Positions 28,193 to 38,311 of a DNA stretch of 64,000 bases are shown here, piece after piece. A program made the translations under genes and the position numbers. Below the pieces are notes generated by a model. It had not been told where the DNA came from. It worked only from the letters and a program-made list of their open reading frames with translations, and did no database searches. The first letter of the stretch is position 1. Every line of letters starts with the position of its first letter. The stretch comes from Photorhabdus thracensis (lineage in GTDB: Bacteria; Pseudomonadota; Gammaproteobacteria; Enterobacterales; Enterobacteriaceae), in the NCBI RefSeq assembly GCF_001010285.1, contig NZ_CP011104.1:3906001-3970000 (forward strand), in the 5' to 3' direction.

Positions 28193-28302
28193 CATTCTTC
28201 TCCTTCCTAATTTACACCATTTTGACATGGTTCAATCACTTATTGAACCTTAAGAACGGAAAGGATATAGGCTGTTAAAGTCCTTCAATGCATATGTTCC
28301 GA

Positions 28303-29385
28303 TCAACCAAACCAATATTGAATGCTCAGATTTATCAAGAAGCCACCAACCATCAGCCATATAAACAAAATCAGAGCCAATAAAATGGGTTTAAATCCAG
28401 CCTGACGGATGGCACTCACATGAGTGGTTAAACCTAGCGCAACCATTGCCATGGCAAGCATAATAGTATCAATCTGAATCAGATAATTCACTGCTCTTAC
28501 AGGTAACAGATCGAACGAGTTAAAACCGGCTATTGCAATAAAAATCACTGCAAACCAAGGAATGGTAATTGGCGTTCTCGCCTGGTTTTTTTCTCCGTTT
28601 TTTGCACCGGCCCGGCTGATGTAACTGGATAATAACAACAAGAATGGCGCTAGCATCATAACTCTAATCATCTTGCTGATAACCGCAGCGTTCTCTGCTT
28701 GATCATCAATAGCATGACCAACAGCAACAACCTGGGCAACTTCGTGAATGGTGGAGCCTGTAAAGATACCGAAAGCTTCTTGAGTCAATGGGATCCATTG
28801 ATAATGCTCATTGAGCTGATAGAACCATGGATAAATGAAAATAGCGATAGTACCGAAGATGACAACGGTTGACACTGCAACAGCAACTTTGCTGGCGGGG
28901 GCATTCACAACCGGCTCTGTTGCCATAATGGCCGCTGCACCGCAGATACTGCTGCCGGCACCAATCAGCATTGAGGTTTGCTGATCTAATCCAAAGAGTG
29001 ATTTACCCAGCCAGATTGCAATAAAGAAAGTTGAAGACAACATAATCGCGTCAATCAAAAGACCGGTAGTGCCTACATCGGCAATTTGCTGAAATGTCAG
29101 ACGGAAGCCATAAAGAATAATCCCTGCCCGCAAAAGATAGTGTTTTGAGAAATGAATACCCTTATCGCAATGGGATTTGAGTAAAGGATAAATGGTATTA
29201 CCGGCAATGATTCCTGCCAGGATCGCCAGTGTCAATGCACCCAGCCCCATATTAACAAACCACGGGATATTTCCGGCGTATATTGAAATTGCAGTCAGTA
29301 TTGCTGTCAGTATGAGTCCAGGTATTAATTTCATGCCGGGAATTGACGGTTGTTGACTGAGTTTTTCGTCATGAATGTCAGACAT
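28303..29385 (-). CDS. yeiH: YeiH, UPF0324 membrane protein
   Basis: 360 aa with about 10 membrane helices. Family motifs include LLRAGIILYGFRLTFQQI, GAGSSICGAAAIMATEPVV, FTGSTIHEVAQVVAVG and ALGLTTHVSAIRQAGFKP. Members are thought to be small-anion exporters (sulfite/sulfide related); the function is not proven here. It is divergent from yeiE, whose product controls it in enterics. Confidence 0.9.
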   Translation of the reverse strand: MSDIHDEKLSQQPSIPGMKLIPGLILTAILTAISIYAGNIPWFVNMGLGALTLAILAGIIAGNTIYPLLKSHCDKGIHFSKHYLLRAGIILYGFRLTFQQIADVGTTGLLIDAIMLSSTFFIAIWLGKSLFGLDQQTSMLIGAGSSICGAAAIMATEPVVNAPASKVAVAVSTVVIFGTIAIFIYPWFYQLNEHYQWIPLTQEAFGIFTGSTIHEVAQVVAVGHAIDDQAENAAVISKMIRVMMLAPFLLLLSSYISRAGAKNGEKNQARTPITIPWFAVIFIAIAGFNSFDLLPVRAVNYLIQIDTIMLAMAMVALGLTTHVSAIRQAGFKPILLALILFIWLMVGGFLINLSIQYWFG

Positions 29386-29433
29386 AGATATTTCTCACTT
29401 TTCTTATGTGTTTTAAACATAAGCATATAGCAA

Positions 29434-29456
29434 ATCAATTTATCATTAAAATTGAT
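29434..29456. promoter_or_regulatory. Candidate YeiE operator between yeiH and yeiE
   Basis: Inverted repeat atcaatt/aattgat spaced 9 bp in the divergent promoter region. Its layout suits a LysR-type regulator site. Inference from symmetry and position only. Confidence 0.35.
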
Positions 29457-29574
29457 AATATTTTTATGTATAATCGAAAAAAGTGGTAATAAAAAGAGGG
29501 TTTTTGTTAAGTTGTTTATTACTGTATAAAATTAAAACAACCTATTTCGCTGACACCATATTTTGCGGGGCAAT

Positions 29575-30438
29575 ATGCATATCACACTGAGGCAATTGGA
29601 AGTTTTCACGGAAGTATTGAAAAGCGGCTCAACGACACAAGCCTCCCAGCAGTTAGCGCTATCTCAATCCGCAGTGAGTGCTTCATTAACGGATTTGGAA
29701 AGCCAGCTTGGCGTACAGCTTTTTGACCGAGTAGGAAAACGGTTGGTGACTAATGAGCATGGTCGTTTACTCTATCCCAAAGCTTTGGCATTGCTGGAGC
29801 AGGCGGGGGAAATTCAGCTGTTATTCAAACAGGAATTGGGTGCATTACGTATTGCGGCCAGCAGCACCATTGGTAATTATATGTTGCCGGAAATGTTGGC
29901 AAATTATCGTCAGGATTTTCCGGATACACCTCTGGAGTTAAATATCAGTAATACACAGGATGTTATCAATTCTATACTCGAATTCCGCGTTGACCTTGGT
30001 TTGATAGAAGGTTCCTGCCATAGTCCTGAATTGATAACTCAGCTCTGGATGGAGGATGAGCTGGTTATTTTTTCTTCTCCTAAGAACCCGCTAGCTCAAC
30101 AGAATCTGAAACTGGATGATTTAGCCAAAGCATCATGGATATTAAGGGAAAGGGGTTCGGGGACAAGAGAGGTGTTGGATCATCTGTTGTTTGCCCGTTT
30201 ACCTGGGTTCAAAATTTTGATGGAGTTGGGAAATTCCGAAGCGATAAAACATGCAGTCAAATTTGGCATGGGGATTAGTTGCTTATCTAGACGGGTCGTT
30301 GCAGAGCAATTGGAAAATCGTACTTTGCTGGAATTAAAAGTGCCGGAGTTGAAACTTTTCAGGATGTTATACCTGATTCATCATCGGCAAAAGCACATGT
30401 CCAATGCATTGCAAAAACTGCTCAGTTATTGCCGGTGA
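29575..30438 (+). CDS. yeiE: YeiE, LysR-family regulator
   Basis: 287 aa from the ATG at 29575 ([22 protein letters not shown]), preceded by gcgggg. The winged helix-turn-helix is at ~18-60 ([26 protein letters not shown]) and the substrate-binding domain at ~90-285, with [17 protein letters not shown] and [14 protein letters not shown]. In enterics YeiE responds to sulfite and activates the divergent yeiH. Full length and very close to the family. Confidence 0.92.
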   Translation: MHITLRQLEVFTEVLKSGSTTQASQQLALSQSAVSASLTDLESQLGVQLFDRVGKRLVTNEHGRLLYPKALALLEQAGEIQLLFKQELGALRIAASSTIGNYMLPEMLANYRQDFPDTPLELNISNTQDVINSILEFRVDLGLIEGSCHSPELITQLWMEDELVIFSSPKNPLAQQNLKLDDLAKASWILRERGSGTREVLDHLLFARLPGFKILMELGNSEAIKHAVKFGMGISCLSRRVVAEQLENRTLLELKVPELKLFRMLYLIHHRQKHMSNALQKLLSYCR

Positions 30439-30592
30439 GTTTTACGTTCTGTTTAAAATTTAGAATTAGCTGTATTACTTATAATTTTCTCTGAATTATG
30501 AAGGTATCTTATAACAGCGCTTCCTCGCTATTTTGACCGTGAGGATTTGCTACAATCCGCCACCAGACTTATTTGCAGCTAACAGGAACAGA

Positions 30593-32074
30593 ATGTCTCA
30601 ACAACAACAAAGTGTTTTCCAGAAACCAGCAGCGCAACATTTGCGCCGTGAATTGAAAGCACGACATATGGCGATGATAGCCATTGGCGGATCAATAGGT
30701 ACTGGGCTATTCGTGGCTTCAGGTGCGACGATTTCACAAGCGGGGCCTGGCGGAGCATTACTTTCCTATGCATTAATTGGTCTGATGGTTTATTTCCTGA
30801 TGACCAGTCTGGGGGAATTGGCTGCTTATATGCCTGTCTCTGGTTCTTTCTCAACTTATGGCTCCAAGTATGTTGAAGAAGGATTTGGTTTCGCCCTTGG
30901 CTGGAACTACTGGTACAACTGGGCGGTGACTATCGCTGTGGATTTGGTTGCTGCTCAGTTGGTGATGAATTACTGGTTACCAGATATGCCGGGGTGGATC
31001 TGGAGCGCGCTATTCCTTGCACTGATTTTCCTGTTGAATTTTATTTCGGTGAAAGGTTTTGGTGAGGCTGAATATTGGTTCTCTTTGATTAAAGTCAGCA
31101 CAGTTATTGTCTTTATTGCGGTCGGATTACTGATGATAAGCGGTATCATGAAAGGTGCGGAAGGTGCCGGATGGCATAACTGGACTGTGGGTGATGCGCC
31201 TTTTGCCGGTGGCTTCTCCGCTATGATTGGCGTGGCAATGATCGTTGGGTTTTCTTTTCAGGGTACTGAACTGATTGGCATTGCTGCGGGTGAATCCAAA
31301 GATCCAGAGAAAAATGTTCCCCGCGCGGTACGTAAAGTATTCTGGCGTATCCTGCTGTTCTATATTTTTGCGATCCTGATTATCAGTTTGATCATTCCTT
31401 ATACTGACCCCAATTTACTGCGTAATGAGGTAGGTGATATCAGCGTCAGTCCGTTTACGTTGGTATTTGAAAATGCCGGTTTGTTATCAGCTGCGGCTGT
31501 AATGAATGCCGTTATTTTGACAGCAGTGTTATCTGCCGGTAACTCAGGGATGTATGCTTCTACCCGTATGTTGTTCACACTGGCAAAAGAGGGCAAAGCA
31601 CCGAAGATTTTTGGAAAATTATCCAAAGGGGGTGTACCGCGTAATGCCTTGTATGCAACAACGGTTGTTGCTGCTTTGTGTTTCCTTAGCTCAATGTACG
31701 GTAATCAAACTGTCTATTTGTGGCTGTTGAACACCTCGGGCATGACAGGTTTTATTGCCTGGTTAGGGATCGCTATCAGTCATTATCGTTTCCGCCGTGG
31801 TTACATCGCTCAGGGGCTGGATTTAAGTAAACTGCCCTATCGTTCAGGGTTTTTCCCGGTTGGTCCAATCTTTGCGTTTATTCTGTGTCTGACCATCACA
31901 TTAGGGCAGAACTATCAGGCATTTCTGCAAGACAAAATTGACTGGTATGGTGTAACCGCAACTTATATTGGTATTCCACTATTCCTGTTGATTTGGTTTG
32001 GTTATAAATTGGTGAAGAAAACCCACTTTATTAAATATAACGAGATGAAATTTCCTGATATCCCAAATAAGTGA
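30593..32074 (+). CDS. lysP: LysP, lysine-specific permease
   Basis: 493 aa from the ATG at 30593 (aggaac upstream); a longer start at 30533 is not used in relatives. APC family with 12 helices: ELKARHMAMIAIGGSIGTGLFVASG at ~21-45, FQGTELIGIAAGESKDPEKNVPRA at ~221-244. It imports lysine with protons, and in enterics it also controls the CadC acid response. A single gene with a terminator after it. Confidence 0.93.
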   Translation: MSQQQQSVFQKPAAQHLRRELKARHMAMIAIGGSIGTGLFVASGATISQAGPGGALLSYALIGLMVYFLMTSLGELAAYMPVSGSFSTYGSKYVEEGFGFALGWNYWYNWAVTIAVDLVAAQLVMNYWLPDMPGWIWSALFLALIFLLNFISVKGFGEAEYWFSLIKVSTVIVFIAVGLLMISGIMKGAEGAGWHNWTVGDAPFAGGFSAMIGVAMIVGFSFQGTELIGIAAGESKDPEKNVPRAVRKVFWRILLFYIFAILIISLIIPYTDPNLLRNEVGDISVSPFTLVFENAGLLSAAAVMNAVILTAVLSAGNSGMYASTRMLFTLAKEGKAPKIFGKLSKGGVPRNALYATTVVAALCFLSSMYGNQTVYLWLLNTSGMTGFIAWLGIAISHYRFRRGYIAQGLDLSKLPYRSGFFPVGPIFAFILCLTITLGQNYQAFLQDKIDWYGVTATYIGIPLFLLIWFGYKLVKKTHFIKYNEMKFPDIPNK

Positions 32075-32154
32075 ATTCGATTCACGATTGATTTATTATT
32101 ATCTTAACGTTTATTTGTTGGTGTAAATGAACAGTTATTAATAGAAATCAGAAG

Positions 32155-32190
32155 AAACTGCCCATTTTGTAACCGAATGGGTGGTTTTTT
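32155..32190 (+). terminator. Terminator of lysP
   Basis: Stem cccatt/aatggg flanked by ctg and gtgg, followed by a run of seven T. Confidence 0.65.
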
Positions 32191-32250
32191 ATTTTTCATA
32201 GGGTTAGCTGTGAAATTAGTTATTCAATTTACTAAAATCTGTATAAATAG

Positions 32251-32270
32251 GATTGATAAGTATTCTCGTT
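32251..32270 (+). promoter_or_regulatory. Possible Fur box before the iron-type ABC operon
   Basis: TGATAAGTATTCTCG matches 12 of 15 positions of the core TGATAATNATTATCA, 50 bp upstream of the start codon. Fits iron repression of the following operon; inference from motif only. Confidence 0.45.
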
Positions 32271-32317
32271 TGCTTTATTGTTAGCGCCATAATTATTAAT
32301 ACGAAAGGGCTAACAAA

Positions 32318-33451
32318 GTGAAATTTGTATCTCGATCTATTGCAAAGAGCATCAGTATCAGCTTACTGGCAGGTTCAGCAGTAATGGCAAGCTTCGCGTC
32401 ATGGGCTGAAACGGTCACTGACGTAGCTGGTCGCACTGTTGAAGTTCCTGAGAATATAAACCGTATTTTGTTGGGCGAAGGCCGTTTATTTCATGCTGTC
32501 GCTTTACTTGAAGGAGATAAACCCCTGGCTCGTATCGCGGGTTGGCAGGGTGATTTCCGCAAATTGGACCCACAGTCCTATGCTGTCTATAAAGCTAAAT
32601 TTCCTGAGATTGATAAGATCCCTTTGATTGGTAACACCAGTGCTGACAGCGTTAGCGCTGAAAAAGTGTTAACTCTCAATCCGGACATTGCTATTTTTGG
32701 CTTATCCGGTCATGGTCCTGGTAAGGACAGTGAATTGGTTGCTCAGCTTGAAAAGGCAGGTGTTCCGGTTGTCTTTGTTGACTTCCGCACTGAACCGTTA
32801 AAAAACACGCTGCCGAGCATTCGTATGTTGGGTAAAGTATTGCACCGTGAAAAACAAGCGGCAGAGTACGCTGATTTTTACGAAAAAAATGTCAAATTGG
32901 TGACTCAAATCACCAGTAAAATCCCAGAAGAGAAAAAGCCAACTGTATTTATCGATTTAAAAGCCGGTGCTTTTGAGGACTGCTGTGGGACGGCAGGTAA
33001 TGGCAATTTGGGTAACTTTATCGATCTGGCTGGTGGTAAAAACATTGCTAAAGGTGTTCTGCCAGGCGCGCTTGGCAACATGAACCTCGAAAAAGTTATT
33101 GCCGCTGATCCTTATATTTACATTGCCAGTGGTGGAAAAGCGCCAGACAGCAATGAACCTGGTGTAAAACTGGGGGCGCAATCAATACCTGAGTTGGCAA
33201 AAGCCAGTCTGAAAACAATGACTGAACGTAAAGGTATTAGCTCGTTGACTGCGGTTAAAGAGGGCAGAGATTATGCTATTTGGCATAACTATTACAACTC
33301 TCCGTATAACGTGATAGTGGCTCAGGTATTTGCTAAGTGGTTCTATCCTGAACAGTTTGCAGATTTAGATCCACAGAAGACACTGAATGAATTACACAGT
33401 AAATTCTTGGCAATTGGGCCATCAGGTGTTTACTGGATCAGTGAGAAGTAA
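32318..33451 (+). CDS. Periplasmic binding protein of an iron/siderophore-type ABC importer
   Basis: 377 aa. A signal peptide cleaves after ASFASWA (~30). The rest is a class III binding protein (BtuF/FecB/TroA-like fold) with VTDVAGRTVEVPENINRIL, NPDIAIFGLSGHG and VPVVFVDFRTEP. The following genes give a permease and an ATPase, and a TonB receptor lies downstream. It resembles the Yersinia YiuA group in my memory, but the ligand cannot be read from sequence. A possible Fur box lies upstream. Confidence 0.82.
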   Translation: MKFVSRSIAKSISISLLAGSAVMASFASWAETVTDVAGRTVEVPENINRILLGEGRLFHAVALLEGDKPLARIAGWQGDFRKLDPQSYAVYKAKFPEIDKIPLIGNTSADSVSAEKVLTLNPDIAIFGLSGHGPGKDSELVAQLEKAGVPVVFVDFRTEPLKNTLPSIRMLGKVLHREKQAAEYADFYEKNVKLVTQITSKIPEEKKPTVFIDLKAGAFEDCCGTAGNGNLGNFIDLAGGKNIAKGVLPGALGNMNLEKVIAADPYIYIASGGKAPDSNEPGVKLGAQSIPELAKASLKTMTERKGISSLTAVKEGRDYAIWHNYYNSPYNVIVAQVFAKWFYPEQFADLDPQKTLNELHSKFLAIGPSGVYWISEK

Positions 33452-33475
33452 TTAGTAAGATAGGTAACAGAAACA

Positions 33476-34561
33476 ATGAGTGCCACTACCGAGCTTATGC
33501 CAACGGTGAAACAACAATCAGATGACAGCGGTGTAAAAGCCCATTACCAACGTATTTTACGCCGCCGTATCGTGATGATGATGTTCATCTTCTTGGTTAT
33601 CGGTGCTTCCTTGGTATTAGATTTTACTATAGGGCCATCAGGTTTATCTTTGCAGTCTCTCTGGCAGACTTTAGTGTCGCCAGAGAGTATGGATGCGGGT
33701 ACACGGGTCATTGTCTGGGATATCCGTTTACCCTACGCTTTGATGGCGGTGGTGATCGGCTTGTCTCTTGGGCTGGCTGGCGCTGAAATGCAGACAATTC
33801 TGAATAACCCATTGGCAAGCCCCTTCACTTTAGGGGTTTCTCAGGCGGCTGCGTTTGGTGCTGCGTTGGCCATCGTGTCAGGTGTTGGTATTCCGGGGGT
33901 TCCCGATCAATGGCTTATCTCTGCAAATGCCTTCATTTTTGCTTTGTTGGCAGCGTTGTTATTGGATGCCATTACCCGTTGGACAAGGGTTGCTACCGCT
34001 GGGGTGGTATTATTTGGTATTGCGTTGGTCTTTACTTTTAACGCACTGGTTTCCATGATGCAGTTTATTGCAACGGAAGATACTCTTCAGGGGTTGGTAC
34101 TTTGGACAATGGGTAGCCTTGCCAGAGCAACCTGGATAAAACTGGGTGTTATGTTGCTGGTATTTGCAGTTATTTTTCCGATTTCAATGATGGATTCTTG
34201 GAAACTGACAGCGTTGCGCCTGGGTGAAGATCGTGCAATCAGTTTTGGTATTGATGTCCGCCGCCTACGCTTAGGTACATTATTACGCATCAGTGTTCTT
34301 TCCGCTTTAGCGGTTGCATTTGTTGGACCAATTGCCTTTATTGGTTTGGTCGCGCCGCATATTGCTCGCTTGGTGTTTGGTGAGGATCACCGCTTCTATT
34401 TGCCTGCCAGTGCGCTGATTGGAGCATTGGTGTTGTCTATGGCATCCATCGCTTCGAAGAACCTGATCCCAGGTGTCATTATTCCGGTTGGGATAGTGAC
34501 CGCATTGGTTGGGGTTCCATTCTTCCTTAGCATAATTTTACGCCATAGGGGGAATGTATGA
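33476..34561 (+). CDS. FecCD-family permease
   Basis: 361 aa with ~9-10 membrane helices. FecCD signatures include RLPYALMAVVIGLSLGLAGAEMQTILNNPLASPFTLGVS at ~83-121 and FVGPIAFIGLVAPHIARLVFG at ~281-301. It forms the inner-membrane channel of the importer. It lies 24 bp after the binding protein gene and its stop overlaps the ATPase start (ATGA), so the three are coupled. Confidence 0.9.
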   Translation: MSATTELMPTVKQQSDDSGVKAHYQRILRRRIVMMMFIFLVIGASLVLDFTIGPSGLSLQSLWQTLVSPESMDAGTRVIVWDIRLPYALMAVVIGLSLGLAGAEMQTILNNPLASPFTLGVSQAAAFGAALAIVSGVGIPGVPDQWLISANAFIFALLAALLLDAITRWTRVATAGVVLFGIALVFTFNALVSMMQFIATEDTLQGLVLWTMGSLARATWIKLGVMLLVFAVIFPISMMDSWKLTALRLGEDRAISFGIDVRRLRLGTLLRISVLSALAVAFVGPIAFIGLVAPHIARLVFGEDHRFYLPASALIGALVLSMASIASKNLIPGVIIPVGIVTALVGVPFFLSIILRHRGNV

Positions 34562-35346
34562 ATCAGGGATTAACGATTAATAATTTTTGCGCGGGCTATC
34601 CGAAAAATCCAGTCATTGAAAATCTGAATGTTTCAACGTTATCCCGTGGAAAAATTACGGTATTACTGGGGCCAAATGGCAGCGGAAAATCAACACTTTT
34701 GCGTTCTCTGGCTGGATTAAATCGCGCAAGTGGGCAGCTTTGGCTCGATGGTCAGGATTTAATGAAAATGAATTTTGCCCAGCGTGCAGAAAATGTGGTT
34801 TATTTGCCACAAAGTTTGCCTGCTGGTGTTCATTTACATGTACTGGAATCCATTATTGTTGCGCAGCGGGCCTCCGGTGGACATCATTCTGAAACCAGCA
34901 AAGAAGAAGTGATGTCTTTATTACGTCAGCTGGGGATTGAACATCTGGCGTTATGTTATTTAGATCAATTATCCGGTGGTCAAAAACAGTTAGTTGGATT
35001 GGCACAATCATTAATTCGTAAACCAACATTGTTATTATTAGATGAACCACTAAGCGCGCTGGATTTAAATTATCAATATCACGTAATGGAGTTAGTTGCA
35101 CAAGAAACATATCGTCGTAATATTATTACGGTGGTAGTGGTGCATGATATTAATATCGCGTTGCGTCATGGTAATCATGTATTAATGTTACAAAAAGGGC
35201 ATTTAATTGCTGAAGGCATTCCTGAACAAGTTATTACGCCGGATAGCCTGGCGCAAGTTTATGGTGTCAGAGGCAGAATTGAATACTGTTCTCAGGGTGT
35301 TCCCCAGGTATTGATTGATGGGTTGGTTTCAAAGTTGACCAGTTAG
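34558..35346 (+). CDS. FepC/FecE-type ATPase of the importer
   Basis: 262 aa ABC ATPase. Walker A GPNGSGKST is at ~39-47, the Q-loop in YLPQSLP, the signature LSGGQKQLVG at ~139 and Walker B LLLLDEPLSALD at ~159-170, with the switch His in VVVHDINIA. The start overlaps the permease stop by 4 bp. It powers uptake of the ferric complex or another TonB-dependent ligand. Confidence 0.92.
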   Translation: MNQGLTINNFCAGYPKNPVIENLNVSTLSRGKITVLLGPNGSGKSTLLRSLAGLNRASGQLWLDGQDLMKMNFAQRAENVVYLPQSLPAGVHLHVLESIIVAQRASGGHHSETSKEEVMSLLRQLGIEHLALCYLDQLSGGQKQLVGLAQSLIRKPTLLLLDEPLSALDLNYQYHVMELVAQETYRRNIITVVVVHDINIALRHGNHVLMLQKGHLIAEGIPEQVITPDSLAQVYGVRGRIEYCSQGVPQVLIDGLVSKLTS

Positions 35347-35745
35347 AACTTATTATAACATATTGTTTAAAAACATATTGTTGATAAAGCGTGGGCATGG
35401 ACAGCGCATAGAAAACGGAACGTAATTATATAATATGTGAGGGATGAGTTATTTCGCTCATAGTATAATGCGTTTAAAAACCGCTATTTTTGTCTGGGTA
35501 ATGTTCAGGTCCACTCTTTATTTATTGCAAAGAAAGGTAAATATAAAATAATTTAATGATATAGGCTATTGGAATTAATAGGGAATATTTCTTTATATCT
35601 TATAGTGATAAAATGTAAGGGAGTATAATAAAAAAATAATAAAACCACACAGCGGTGAGTGTTTTTTTCCTCGTTGCTTGAGTACATGTTAATTATCCAT
35701 TTTATAAATTAATAAAACATAATTATATTTCTTGGAGAATCGGGA
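35347..35745. other. Gap before the TonB receptor gene
   Basis: 399 bp without a gene. It should contain the promoter of the receptor. I did not find a convincing Fur box, nor a clear terminator for the ABC operon. Confidence 0.4.
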
Positions 35746-37719
35746 ATGGGTGTTTTTAACAAAAGAAAAATCGCGTTAGGGGTTATTGCTGCAATCTCAT
35801 CTGTCCCTGTTTTTGCGGCCAGTGACAGTAATGACACCATTGTTGTGACTACAGCATCAGGCTTCCAACAGAAAATTGAAGATGCACCAGCGTCTATTTC
35901 TGTGGTGAGTCGTGAGCAATTAGAAACCAAGGCTTATCGTGATGTGACTGATGCACTGAAAGATGTGCCGGGAGTACTTATAACCGGAGGTGGTAGTAGC
36001 AGTGATATCAGTATTCGAGGTATGTCATCGAAGTATACTATGATTCTGGTTGATGGTAAGCGCATTGATACCCGTAATACCCGTCCAAACAGTGACGGTT
36101 CTGGTATTGAGCAGGGGTGGTTACCGCCATTGGCTGCTATTGAACGCATTGAAGTGATACGTGGTCCTATGTCCTCTCTGTATGGTTCTGATGCGATGGG
36201 GGGCGTGATTAACGTTATTACCCGTAAGGCGCAGAAAGAGTGGAAAACCAGTTTTCGCGCTGATACCATTTTGACTGAACGTAAAAATTCCGGTAATAGC
36301 CATCAGAGTAGCATTTATGCAGCAGGCCCGATAATTGACGGGCTCTTGGGATTAAAAGTGCATGGCCTGTATTCTCACCGCAACGAAGATAAATTTATTG
36401 GCGGCTTTAACAAGCAGGAAATGCGCAACGGCTCAGCAACTTTTTCTCTGACACCTGATGAACAGAATACTTTTGATTTTGTAGCGGGTCGCTATGAGCA
36501 GGATCGTGATTCAACTATCGGTAAGACGCGTGAATGCACGCCGAAATCTTGTGATGATAATGTAAGTCGCTATAAACGTAATAATTATTCTATCACTCAT
36601 AATGGTAACTATGACTTTGGCACCATAAATACCTACATTCAGCGCGACGAGTCAAGTAACCCTGGCCGTGACATGAAATATAATGAGACGGTATTTAATA
36701 ATCATTCAGTCTTCATGCTGGATAATCATACAGTAAGCATTGGTGGTCAGTATCGTTATGAAGATTTGCGAGATGACGGTAACCAATTGCCTTCGGCAAG
36801 CGATGTGAATAAATTAACTCGTTCGAGCTGGGCGTTGGTTGCTGAAGATGAGTGGCAAATGACGAATGATTTCGCTCTGACTGGCGGCATCCGTATGGAT
36901 AACGACGAAAACTTTGGTGCACACTGGACGCCTCGTTTGTATGGTGTGTGGCATGTGGATGAACAATGGACGATTAAAGGTGGTGTTTCCACGGGTTATC
37001 GCTCACCCGATCTGCGTCATGTTGCTCCGAATTGGGGGCAAGCAACAGGTGGCCGTTTCTTGAAAGGCATGATTTTAGGCAATTCAGATCTTAAGCCAGA
37101 GAAAACGGTTAGTGAAGAAATTAGTGTTATCTGGAACAATCAGGATAACTTTAATATTGGTATAACTCTCTTTAATACAGATTTTAAAGATAAGATCACT
37201 GAAATTAGAGATTGTGATAAAGACAGCGCTAAACCATGTGCTCCAATTAATGGAATAAATTATGACTTTATTAGTAAACGTGAGAACGTTGATAAAGTAA
37301 ATATGCATGGTGTGGAGGCGACAATGAACTGGGATATCATTGAAGACTGGTCGTTGACAGCAAACTACACTTATACTGATTCAGAACAAAAAAGCGGAGA
37401 TTTTAAAGGTAAGCCACTGAACAAAACGCCTAAACATATGGCAAATGCGACTTTGAACTGGCAGACTTTACCGGAAATGCAAACCTGGACGCGCGTTAAC
37501 TTCCGCGGCAAAACTTCGGATTACTTGTCACGTACCCGTATGGACAAGGGGACCTCTTCCTATACCTTTGTGGATATCGGAGTCAGTTATAATCTGACTA
37601 AAGAGCTACGTGTGTTAGGTGGGGTATACAACGTATTTGATAAACGCGTTACTGAAGAGAATCATGGCTCGGTACTGGATGGCCGCCGTTATAACATTGG
37701 TATCAACTACGATTTCTGA
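35746..37719 (+). CDS. TonB-dependent outer-membrane receptor (CirA/catecholate type)
   Basis: 657 aa. Signal peptide ending VPVFAA (~25), TonB box DTIVVTTAS (~30), plug domain ~45-155 with DVTDALKDVPGVLITGG, SIRGMSSKYTMILVDGKRI and RIEVIRGPMSSLYGSDAMGGVINVIT, then a 22-strand barrel ending in the aromatic NIGINYDF. The size and plug resemble CirA/IrgA-like siderophore receptors. Two Cys pairs in loops (ECTPKSCDD; DCDKDSAKPCAP) are present. It is placed after an iron-type ABC operon that would complete uptake across the inner membrane. Confidence 0.88.
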   Translation: MGVFNKRKIALGVIAAISSVPVFAASDSNDTIVVTTASGFQQKIEDAPASISVVSREQLETKAYRDVTDALKDVPGVLITGGGSSSDISIRGMSSKYTMILVDGKRIDTRNTRPNSDGSGIEQGWLPPLAAIERIEVIRGPMSSLYGSDAMGGVINVITRKAQKEWKTSFRADTILTERKNSGNSHQSSIYAAGPIIDGLLGLKVHGLYSHRNEDKFIGGFNKQEMRNGSATFSLTPDEQNTFDFVAGRYEQDRDSTIGKTRECTPKSCDDNVSRYKRNNYSITHNGNYDFGTINTYIQRDESSNPGRDMKYNETVFNNHSVFMLDNHTVSIGGQYRYEDLRDDGNQLPSASDVNKLTRSSWALVAEDEWQMTNDFALTGGIRMDNDENFGAHWTPRLYGVWHVDEQWTIKGGVSTGYRSPDLRHVAPNWGQATGGRFLKGMILGNSDLKPEKTVSEEISVIWNNQDNFNIGITLFNTDFKDKITEIRDCDKDSAKPCAPINGINYDFISKRENVDKVNMHGVEATMNWDIIEDWSLTANYTYTDSEQKSGDFKGKPLNKTPKHMANATLNWQTLPEMQTWTRVNFRGKTSDYLSRTRMDKGTSSYTFVDIGVSYNLTKELRVLGGVYNVFDKRVTEENHGSVLDGRRYNIGINYDF

Positions 37720-37747
37720 TAATTAGTGCTAGCTGAATGTACTATGA

Positions 37748-37785
37748 CCCCTCTTGCTTGTTTCTGGCAAGGGGGTTTTTGTTTT
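37748..37785 (+). terminator. Terminator of the receptor gene
   Basis: Stem cccctcttgc/gcaaggggg with a short loop, followed by two T-runs. Confidence 0.75.
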
Positions 37786-38011
37786 TTACTTATACCTGCA
37801 AAAACTGAATGGCAATCCGTTTTGTGTTGTGCTACAACTTAATACATGTCAAAAGAATGTATAAGACATAGTTAAATTCTATAGCGTGATCAATTTGTGT
37901 GGTAAAAAATATGGACTTTTAGTGCGGTGACTATTGCTATTTCAAGTCTTCAAGTGCAGAATTCGCCCACTGGAAAATAACTGATGCGTTTATATGTGTC
38001 GGTTATTTTTT

Positions 38012-38038
38012 TTGCTTAGACTTATTTTTTACTATACT
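38012..38038 (+). promoter_or_regulatory. Candidate sigma-70 promoter of plaP
   Basis: TTGCTT and TATACT hexamers spaced 15-16 bp apart, in an AT-rich stretch just before the GC-richer leader. Transcription would begin near 38045. Confidence 0.45.
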
Positions 38039-38044
38039 AGAGGC

Positions 38045-38311
38045 CGGACTCTGAGCCGGATAGATAATTGGCCCGCGAGCAACCATAACGAGAATCGGTT
38101 GCCGTCATGAGGAACGCTAATATGGAGCAATTATTCTCTTTCGCACTTGTGCCAATTGGCGCATGTTGCTGTGTTGATGACTACGGAGCGTTGAGCTCTG
38201 CGTATAATCCAGCCTCTAATTCCACTGCCTATAGGCAGAAGCGAAGTCTTCCCAGTAACTGTCGATTAAGTAGTACCGTAACACGAATCGAAGTTATGGG
38301 AGGTTTCGCTC
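38045..38311 (+). promoter_or_regulatory. Long structured leader of plaP (candidate cis-regulatory RNA)
   Basis: About 267 nt between the promoter and the plaP start, clearly less AT-rich than neighbouring intergenic DNA. Visible pairings are CCGG-actctgag-CCGG, gcaacc/ggttgc around 38090, gtgcc/ggcgc near 38150 and the palindrome tgcctataggca near 38230. A 71-codon frame from 38107 overlaps the plaP start but does not look like a protein; a short leader peptide at its beginning is possible. I do not recognise a known riboswitch. Control of a putrescine importer by polyamine or by translation of a leader peptide would be a natural hypothesis. Confidence 0.45.

Noticed and set aside
32318..35346. 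Cobalamin (BtuFCD) importer
   Set aside because: A CirA-type receptor and a possible Fur box nearby fit iron-complex uptake better, and I saw no cobalamin riboswitch upstream.
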